DNA of 64,000 nt from Cladopsammia gracilis (lineage: Eukaryota; Cnidaria; Anthozoa; Scleractinia; Dendrophylliidae), in assembly GCA_022457155.1 (NCBI GenBank), contig JAJGOT010000459.1, forward strand, positions 310,001 through 374,000, read 5' to 3'. A program made the translations under genes and the position numbers. Position 1 is the first letter of the stretch. Every line of letters starts with the position of its first letter. This document shows, in pieces, positions 56,151-64,000 of the stretch. The notes below the pieces were generated by a model, which had not been told where the DNA came from, did not search any database, and worked only from the letters and a program-made list of their open reading frames with translations.

Positions 56151-56249
56151 CAAATACGCATGCGTCTCTGTCGAAGACGAGATTCGCATCATTTTGACTT
56201 ATTTTTTAGATTTTTCTGATAAAACTGTAACTGTGACTGTAACTGTAAA

Positions 56250-56935
56250 TCTTTGTTTAATCTTTATTTGCTGTTTAGAAAGGATATTTTCAGTGGTCAA
56301 AAATTATACAATTGGTCATAAACAATCCTTTCAAACACTTTAGCTATTACTGAAATGACTGAAATAGGCTGATAATTACACAGGGAGCAGAGGAGCCAAA
56401 TTTGACCTAATACGCGTTCGATGTTTGAGCTTAAAACGCGCGCTGTGTCTTGCGTTATTCGATCTGTTGTTTTCGAGTTTTTCCCCCAGCGGGACCCTGA
56501 GCGTAATCGGCGCTTTCCGGAAAGCGTAAGTTTTCCGAGCGTTTGTGGCGCCCACAGTCAGCAATTTGCGGTTACCCAACGGAAAGCTCCGATTACGCTT
56601 GGGGTCCCGCTGGGGCGAGAAACAGACTCGTAAACAACAGATCGAAGATCGAACGCGTAAAGTTCAAATTTGGCTCCTCTGCTCCCTGTGATAATTATTT
56701 AGATCAGATGGCTCACCTTGCTTAAACAACGGAGAAACCCTGGCACATTTCCAGTCGTCAGGAAATATACCAGAGGCTAAGGATTTATTAAATAGATCAC
56801 ATAGTGAAAATGAAATAAGATCAGCACATTCGCGTATTATTTTAGTAGAAATGTTATCAAGACCAGTTGCTTTAGATCTACATAATTTGTTTAGATGTGA
56901 TAAAAAAATATTACTGCTAATCAAAGAGAAACTGA
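56250..56935 (-). mobile_element. CR1/L2-like LINE reverse transcriptase fragment, split
   Basis: On the minus strand 56935-56692 reads CRSKATGLDNISTKIIRECA and SGIFPDDWKCARVSPLFKQG + EPSDLNNY. The frame resumes at 56378 with PISVISVIAKVFERIVYDQL and, after a stop and frameshift, TENILSKQQIK. These are early reverse transcriptase motifs of CR1/L2-type LINEs. The two halves are separated by the element 56376-56692. Confidence 0.88.
56376..56692. mobile_element. Inverted-repeat element inserted in the LINE
   Basis: The arms start CACAGGGAGCAGAGGAGCCA + AATTTGA and are mirrored at the right (TCAAATTTGGCTCCTCTGCT + CCCTGTG). Flanking TGATAATTA occurs on both sides; the duplicated target is 7 to 9 bp depending on where the terminus is drawn. 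A second inner pair (AGCGGGACCCTGAGCGTAAT / ATTACGCTTGGGGTCCCGCT) folds inside. Confidence 0.88.
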
Positions 56936-57476
56936 ATTTCTTGTTATTTGTCCCAGCCCCGCTCTTTGCCCACAGCTCGTTTCCACTTCCCGCTCATTCA
57001 AATGCGAAGGGCCTGATGCCGAAGAAGCACTCTTGTTTTGCCTTCGACCACGAGGTGATACCCGTCAGCAGGTTTTCAAGGCGCGTTTCTGATTCGAAAG
57101 TCTTTAAAAGGTTTAGTCAACAAATGATATTGAAGTGTTTCCAAAGGAACAGTTCGGAAATGTTTGTTTTCTCCTCATAGCTAAAGAAAAGTTCGAGAAA
57201 GCCCGAAATTAATGTCATCCTGATGGGATATTAAACAAAGGACGGAAGTGAAATCATATTCTCAACAGGTAAGTCGTAGTAATTTACGGCCGCTAGCTAC
57301 ACTTCAGTCAGTTGCAAGATACTGTAAAACGTGTATTAATGATAAAGATAACGGGGAAAAGACGAGGTGACGGGCAAGAAGTGAGATCAAATGAAACAAA
57401 ACGAAATTGATTAGTTTTCTTCAACCTCCACGGCGAGTTCGCTCTTAACGGCCGCCAAAACCACAAAGACTCACTC

Positions 57477-57562
57477 AGGCCCGGTTCAGACGCCGAACTT
57501 TTCATGAGCCGAACCTAATACCTTGAATTAGATACATGAAAAGTTCGGCGTCTGAATCAGTT
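57477..57562. mobile_element. Fold-back MITE, CAGTTCAAACGTCGAACTT family, copy 3
   Basis: GGCCCGGTTCAGACGCCGAA + CTTTTCATGAGCCGAACCTAAT is mirrored by ATGAAAAGTTCGGCGTCTGA. Half-copies of the same end lie at 57647-57672 and 58990-59015. Confidence 0.8.
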
Positions 57563-57675
57563 AAGAACGGCTATTTGAATATTTGCAACGGCTCAGCCGT
57601 TCTTTTCGCCTGGCTCAGCCGGAAATTTCGCTTTGGAACGGCTTTGATTCAGACGCTGAACTTTTCATGAGCTAC

Positions 57676-57773
57676 CCTGGGTGCCAGAGGTTTTTATTTT
57701 TTAGTGAAAACGGCGAGTTTGAGCGGCGAAGCCGCGACGCGCCGAGAAAAAATAAAAACCTCTGGGCACTCGA
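57676..57773. mobile_element. Fold-back MITE, GGGTGCCAGAGGTTTTTATT family
   Basis: CTGGGTGCCAGAGGTTTTTA + TTTTTTA is mirrored by AAAAAATAAAAACCTCTGGG. The CpG-rich core reads CGGCGAGTTTGAGCGGCGAA. Confidence 0.8.
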
Positions 57774-58264
57774 GTACACAACCTCATTTCCATGCGATTT
57801 GTGGATCGGATATCTCACCAAACCGGTTTTAAACCTTGGGGACCAACGCGTGTCTGTTTGTTTACATTAAATCTGACAGCTGACATGTTTAGAACGCACG
57901 TGGCGCCGCTAAGCGTAACAGTATTAACAACAACAACAACATTTATTTAAACACAATAAAAATTACAGCGGAGCTGATGTGGTCGTGTATTAAAAAGTTA
58001 AACAGTTTACAAATGGATAAAAGATTAAAAACTAATTAAAATTTAAAATCTAACCTATAGAAAAATTAATCTATAAATTAAGCAATTGATATGAAGTTCA
58101 GCGTTTAAAAGAGTTTTTAAATAAACTCTTGCTTGAGATTGCACGCAAATGATATTCCGCGGTCGAGACAGAAATAAAATCAAATCCACTCCAGTGGAAG
58201 ACACTTTTTCACTATAGAGTGTTGAGAAAAAGGAGATAGAAGATTTTATTGTCCTTGCAAACAA

Positions 58265-58440
58265 ACATTAATCTCAGACAAAGAAGTAAACTTTCTGGAT
58301 ACAACCGTTTTCAAAGGCGAGAGATTTAGCAAACAAAGAATCCTTGATATCCGCACGCAGTTTTAAAAACCAACAGAGACTTTCCAGTACACCTATTTCT
58401 CTTCCTGTCACCTACGAGGGGTCAGCGAAATCGTTCAGCG
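58265..58440 (+). mobile_element. Penelope-like reverse transcriptase fragment
   Basis: The plus strand reads ISDKEVNFLDTTVFKGERFS, KQRILDIRTQF, a stop or shift, then KPTETFQYTYFSSCHLRGVS. FLDT and KPTET.QYT are typical of the Penelope-like reverse transcriptase. Frame breaks show it is dead. Confidence 0.75.
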
Positions 58441-59930
58441 AGAATACCTGCAACTTCAAAGCACGCCTCCGTGCTAGAGATAAAAATTAAATAGAGATAA
58501 AAATTTTCTTCGTTCAAACAAAACTCTAAAGGTCACACTCCACGAGTGTCTGGCCTGTCAACACCTCTTCAAGACATCCTTGCGCTGAATAAATTTCAAC
58601 AGCGCTTCTTTCTGAACTGGTTTTAGTTCTCTGATATTTTGAAAATTTGGATACTAAAGAGTAATCCACAGCGTTTCTTAAAGATCGCAAAAAGCCGCAA
58701 TCTCTATCTACGTCCGCCACTGTTGTTTGTGTGGCTTCACTTTGGGAAACCGGTTTTTCACGCGCCTGGGGCGAAAAGGTTTGGGCCAGCCAAACGAAGT
58801 TGCTGTTGCATCATTAACTCCCGGTAAAGTCTGGAATCAAGTAGGAGTAATCAATGAACAAGATCCTCGCATGGAAATGAGGTTGTATATTCGAGTGACC
58901 AGAGGTCCGTCTCGCGAGCTTCTTCTTGCCGTTTATGCGGTTAATTTCACTCATGATATTCAGAGAACGGACATCTGGATCCAGGGTGTTCATGAGCCGA
59001 ACCTAATGCATAAATTGTTATAACGACTGGTGCGTGTTCTAACATCTTTGCCTGAAAATCGCTGACCTTTCGATTTGTTTCTCTTCAAACGGTAGTGTAG
59101 CAGCTCTCCGAAACCTCTATTTTCATTGGCCTTGTAAAACACAGCTTCTATTGTCTTTAGGTCTAGAGCCCATTGTTGGGTTGTTTGTTCTATTGTTCTC
59201 CGAACCAATGGTGTGAGACCTTACGACAGCTGCTACATGCTGCTTCAAACTGAATAAAGTTCGGCTAATTAATCAACAGGCGTACCACAGGTACCCCAAG
59301 CTCAAGTTATGTTTACATGTTGTAATTTGAACGTCGTGGTAACTGTTGCGTAATAGCGAAATTATAAGGATTTGTATGGGGAAAATTCGGTTCGAATTGA
59401 GCGTAAAATTAGGAACGATATTTAAATAAAACTGGCTCACCTGAACTTCTTTGTGTGTTTACTTGTGTCTTGAGTGGTTTTGGGGTCCATTAGAAGCGAT
59501 TCCAGCGAGTTTGAGTTCAACTGTTTCTTCCTCCCTAAAAGAGAGACAAGGTAGGGGACTTCGCTCAACGAGCCGATTGGATCCACCGAAGGAAATCGGC
59601 CGTAAATTCGCTCCATCGCCTCCAATCGCCTCGAGATTCCACATGGGGCAAGTTCCATACATTGTTTAAACAATGCTTTCCTTCGTCGGGCACAAACGTC
59701 CGCCGCGCGGGAATTTCAGCTCCTAAAACTCAAACACTTTTCCGTTGAGACCCGTAGAAACGTGCGTGGGTCGTATGAACCGTGCACCGAACGTTTGAAA
59801 TTGGCTTAGCGACCCGGCCTTTCGGTTCAAATTACCTACACACCCGGTGGGCGACGGGCTTATGTTACCAAAGACAATAATATCCTCCCTCAGGGCCCTG
59901 CCAAGAACGGTTTGTCACCATTGTGTCCCA
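58441..59930. other. Intergenic stretch, no gene seen
   Basis: Short frames on both strands lack motifs. A half-copy of the MITE end CATGAGCCGAACCTAATGC lies near 58990. Confidence 0.45.
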
Positions 59931-59934
59931 TTCA

Positions 59935-60134
59935 CCAATCAGAGCGCGGCAGATCCGAAGACTGTTTTGATCGACCAATCGCATGGGAACTTCACATACA
60001 TGGCGCGGGTACAAGCGGGAAACTAACATCTCTGCAATAATTTGCCATCGAGAACGCGACGTACGGTTTCTTGTCGAAAGATTGAGCGATATCGTTTTTT
60101 CTTTGAGATGGAGGTCGGTTAAAAGTTAGCTGCA
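59935..60134 (+). promoter_or_regulatory. Candidate promoter/5' UTR of the PIF1-like gene
   Basis: Two CCAAT boxes (59935 and 59975) in tandem are followed by TGGCGCGGG (60001) and GCGGGAAA (60015-60022), an E2F-type site. CCAAT plus E2F sites are common in promoters of replication and cell-cycle genes. The region is CpG-richer than its surroundings and ends at the inferred start codon, 60135. Confidence 0.45.
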
Positions 60135-63100
60135 ATGGATAACAGGTAAGAAAAGCGATTGTTGTATTTTAAACTGTTTCTGAACTGTACTAAGCTGGCC
60201 GGAGTTTGCACAAGTAACGCTTCAGTGTTGTTGCGCCGTGGCTGTGAAAGTGCTCAAGAATCCGTATTAAAGCTTCCTTGAGCTCGACCATCGAATATAA
60301 CATTTTTGTGTCCTTTTCTCTTCACTGATATTTAAGTCCAATATATATTTCGATAGGGTTATTTGAACAAATGGCGCTGTGAAAGTAGTTGTGTTTGATG
60401 CCGCTACATGTGTATATATTAAACATGTTGATAGAAAGAAGCTCAACTTCAAAACTCAGATCAACTCACAATTTAAGTTGATAATTGCGATAGCTTTTCA
60501 AACGAAAACTCACTGTCGAATTATTGGGTTACTTTAACTCGGAACTTGATTTCAAGCCAAAAGATTCCAATCAAGGTTAGGTGAATGCGATCGTGAATGG
60601 CAATAGTCAAAGAATTGTTGACACATTTAAGCTTAATACTGTCAATTTGTTGACACATCACTGTCGATTTCGTGTTCAACAGATGGATTTAACGGGTCTC
60701 AGAATGCTTTTTTATGTATGTTTAAGAACTTTTTTTTCATATAAATGGTTTTGTACTTGCCCTTCGTTTGAAAAGCAAGCTAAGTGCAACTTGGAAATGG
60801 TCTATTGGTTTCAGTAAGATATACAATTTTGATATTTTGGGGGGGGGGGGGGGGGGGGGGGCTGGGAATCATTATTGCCATTGAGTAGAATTTGTCTTCT
60901 TTAGCTTCACAGGTGAGCAAAAGCAGGTTATAAGAACTGCTGTAGCAGGCCACAACTTGCTTCTCTCTGGGCAAGCTGGAACTGGAAAATCATTTGTTGT
61001 TGACGGTTTGGTGCAAGAGTTGCGGAAGTGTGGAAGGAAAGTTGCTGTTGTATGTTCTAGTGGCATTTCTTGTTCTGTTTATGGACAGGATGTTAAATCG
61101 TCTACTGTGCATTCTCATTATGCTCTGCAAACTGCAGATATGCCATCAGAAATGGTTATTGCAAGGGCGACTGCAATCCCTCATGTCGTTGCAAGAATAA
61201 ATAAAGTGGACACAATCATTTGGGATGAAGCTGGAATGTCTAGCAGAAGAATCTTCGAGCTGGTGAATGCTATTCACCACGGAATTGCAGAAGAGGATGC
61301 TGACAAGCCTTTTGGGTCTAAACAGCTCATTGTAGTTGGTGAGTTTTTACAGTTAAGACCAGTTCCTGGGACTTTCGATGACGGTGAATTCATGTTCAGA
61401 TCAGAATTATTCAAGAAAGTAATAACTCACAGATTTGAGTTGAAAACAATGATGAGGCAGAGTCTAAGTGACAAGACTTTTATCACAGCTCTTAAAGAAC
61501 TTCGCTTGGGCCAGTGCAGTCCAGAAACAGAGACTCTCTTGAAGTCTCTGGACAGACCCCTTGAAGGTGAATTTGTTGACATTTATTTTACCAAACTTTC
61601 TGTCCAGCTTCACAATCAAGAAGCCCTTTTTAATATGCCTGGGGAGTTGCTCACCTTCGATGCAACTGATGAGGGAAATGTTGCAGGGATAAGCTGCCCT
61701 GCAGACATAAAGCTTCTTTTAAAACCAGACGCCAAAGTGATGGTTGTATGGAATGTATCAGAAAATGTAAAGAATGGAAGCAGTGGGAAGTTTATCAGGA
61801 AGAAGGATGGAAGGCTGGAAGTGGAGGTTGATGGTCATGGTCGGGTGCTATTAAAAAGAGAGACATGGTCAAAGAGAAATCGAGCTGGGCAAGTTGTTGG
61901 GAGCCGAACCCAATTTCCTGTAGTCCTTTTTTATGCATGCACTTGTCACAAAACCCAGGGACTAACACTGCCAGGTGCTGTAGTGCATTGCACAAAAGAA
62001 TTTGTTCCAGGACTGATTTACGTTGCAGTTTCACGAGTCCGCAGAGCAGAGGATATTCAAATTTGTAGGTTTAATCCGAACCAACTACTAAAGCCTCCAA
62101 CTGATGCATTGGAAGTTTGTAGCATCACTAAGGAAGAGTGTCCAGCATTAACGTGCTGTGTTAATCAGAATTTGGACAGAAAAATGTTTCACGTGTGTGA
62201 CAGTGGTGAGGATTTTGGAGAGGAGGATGGAGATGCACCAGAAGTACTGCCTGTTGACAGTTATCCTGATGGTCTTGTTTCTTCCTATTTTGAGAGGGAA
62301 GGAGAAGAGTTAATTGTTGATCTGGGTACTGTATTCCTTGCACTCAACGAAAGTAATGATGAGCTCAGTAATCCACCGGAACACTTTAACATTGTCAAAC
62401 TTCTACAGGATCAATGGGTTGTGGTTGAAAGGAACCAGTTCTGCTCTGACAAGAATGCAGCCATTCATAAAGTTGTGTCTGATTATGTACCTCAGCTGAA
62501 GATTTTTTCTCTTATATTGTGGCTAAGGATTTTCCGTTTGATGGGCGATTACCTTGCCAATAATGATGATCAGATTGTCATGTTGCGCAAACATCTGACT
62601 GATGTTACCCACCATTTGTACCTGGACATCATTGGTTCTGTGGAGTACCGCCAAGAACTGCGTGCCCTGTTCTCAGTTCAAGACCTCGCTGAGGCTCATG
62701 TTTCAATTGGTTCTGTGTTATGTTTGGACACATTTGTTTTTTTTGTTAACCATGTTGCTGATAAGATTGCTTGTCATCATGTCACCGAGCAAGTCAGTTT
62801 CAGTGTGTCGGAGATGCCTGTGGAGGGTCTAGCCAAACTCCGGCATGTTGGTGGTTGGGCCATTAGAAAAGAATTGGAACGCTGTCGAAGATTTATCCGT
62901 CTTAACATGTTTTCACAGTCAACTAGTACCCGTCAAAGTGTTGCGGTGGCTCATGCCAAGTGTGAACTTCTGGAGGAAAATGTTATTGTGCAGTACTCTT
63001 GGTTAAAGGATCACACCGACTGTCCTGGGACCCTGGAAGTCACAGAGGATAGGCAGTACAGAGAAAGGGGACTGCTTCATATTTCCGACCAAACATTTGT

Positions 63101-63968
63101 TTGTTTTAAGAGAATTGAGGGGGTTAGAGTGGTGGAGATGAACACAGCAAGACTGCTGTCAGGAGAGAAAAGGGACTTTGTTGATCAGACTATCAAGAGG
63201 ATCCAGTCAGATAGAACCCTTTTAGATGCCTGGAGGGAGGTTTTCACTGGCATTGAGGAAAACAAGGAGGTAAGTATTGAAACTTTGCACCTCATATATT
63301 CAATATTTAATTGGTTGCTTTTAGCATCACAGTGAAGGCATTACAGTATGTGTTATCCAGAAACCTCAATTGAAAGTTTAGAAAATTCTTTCTTAATATA
63401 CAGTGTATATGTTGAACAAGTTCAATTTTTAACCTTGCTTCAATTTTGATTTTTCATTGTTCTTTTCTATGCTAATATATGATAATAAATATCAAACAAA
63501 GGAAAATCAAAACTGAACCAAGGATAAAATTGAAAATTAAAATTAGAAGTCATTGCCACTGGACAAGTCACACTGAATAATTACAATAATTCAGTCTTGT
63601 AAGTCCTGAGAAATTGTAAACATGATACAATGTACTACCGGTAAAATAGGAGAGTAGAAAAATAATTGACATCATTCTTTATTCAAGGCATTGATAGATA
63701 AACAAAAATAAGCAGTCTCCAGTTATATGGTACAGGTACAAGTGGCTCTTTCATTTTTTTTTTCAGGTTCTAATCGATCAGCTTTTGAAAGATGTGATCA
63801 CTAGATACATGAAGATGGCCACATGTCAGTTCCTGAGGGATTTCCGTCGTTCCTACAATCTTAAAAAAACAGCAGAACACCGTAAGCGTGTCCTTCAACG
63901 CAAGCAGATTGCAGCTGAACGGAATGACCAACCGAAGTTTGCCACCATTATGGAAGACAGATCCATTG
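60135..63968 (+). CDS. PIF1-like SF1B DNA helicase, 3' end beyond window
   Basis: Exons 60135-60145 (MDN plus two bases), 60905-63269 and 63767-63968 join in phase and continue past the window; 859 residues are visible. The helicase core starts FTGEQKQVIRTAVAGHN and has Walker A GQAGTGKS (26-33), motif II DEAGM (111-115), motif III GEFLQLRPV (149-157, Glu where most PIF1 proteins have Asp), then CHKTQGLTLPGAVV and YVAVSRVRR (motifs V/VI). These define an ATP-driven 5'-3' helicase of the PIF1 group. From about residue 405 a long extension follows that I do not recognise; its last visible exon is rich in Lys/Arg (FRRSYNLKKTAEHRKR). The tiny first exon was chosen because its AG plus C completes codon 4 and gives an ATG with helicase motifs directly after it. 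There is no Rep domain in the visible part, so it is not an obvious Helitron. It could be a host gene or a domesticated transposon helicase. Confidence 0.88.
60838..60861. repeat. G homopolymer of about 23 bases
   Basis: A poly-G tract in the first intron of the PIF1-like gene, 44 bp before the exon 60905 acceptor. Confidence 0.9.
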
Positions 63969-64000
63969 GTAAGCAAGTTAGCCACCACCACTTGTACTTC

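Noticed and set aside
60957..63335. Starting the helicase inside exon 2 and ending at the stop after 63269
   Set aside because: The motif FTGEQKQVIRTAVAGHN lies upstream of 60957, and a strong donor at 63269/63270 with a phase-matched exon at 63767 shows the frame continues.
1..64000. Prokaryotic operon, phage or CRISPR content
   Set aside because: Genes are intron-split, repeats are eukaryotic transposons and minisatellites, and no regular repeat-spacer array exists.

Overview
The window is nuclear DNA of an animal, most likely an anthozoan cnidarian such as a stony coral. Genes are split into many short exons with GT-AG introns in consistent phases. The DNA is AT-rich and packed with fold-back (MITE-like) elements, tRNA-derived SINEs, CR1/L2-like LINE ends, Penelope-like fragments and minisatellites. 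No bacterial, phage or CRISPR feature was seen. The coral assignment is inference from gene content and repeat style, not a database match.

Layout. Positions 1-8.6 kb hold a partial SAP-like exon, a 35-bp satellite, LINE and MITE debris and a frameshifted GT8 glycosyltransferase piece (minus strand, about 4 kb). Positions 8690-23699 (minus strand) hold a complete 15-exon front-end fatty acid desaturase of 454 residues: cytochrome b5 HPGG, then histidine boxes HDSSH, HTLGHH and QTTHH. Its introns carry a 17-bp and an 18-bp minisatellite, a Penelope-like GIY-YIG fragment, local duplications and a stray 36-bp copy of its last splice junction. From 23.7 to 32.9 kb there is no convincing gene apart from a PIF/Harbinger-type derivative with a Myb/SANT-like exon.

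Positions 32929-51230 (plus strand) hold an 18-exon receptor tyrosine kinase of 1261 residues. The order is signal peptide, a domain resembling bacterial OpuAC glycine-betaine-binding proteins, a Venus-flytrap (ANF-receptor type) domain, one membrane helix, and an insulin-receptor-like tyrosine kinase. The last three parts are the Venus kinase receptor (VKR) plan. The extra N-terminal binding module is the most interesting feature of the window. One kinase exon end, with its splice donor, is repeated in tandem every 61 bp.

Positions 51.2-60.1 kb are a repeat-rich intergenic region: SINEs, nested MITEs, and LINE and Penelope fragments. Positions 60135-63968 (plus strand, running off the window) hold a PIF1-like SF1B helicase gene with a long C-terminal extension, preceded by CCAAT and E2F-like sites.

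The genes are independent eukaryotic transcription units: lipid desaturation, extracellular ligand sensing through tyrosine phosphorylation, and DNA helicase activity. Nothing suggests an operon or shared pathway. Exon joins were worked out by hand from splice sites, phase and family motifs, without transcript support.
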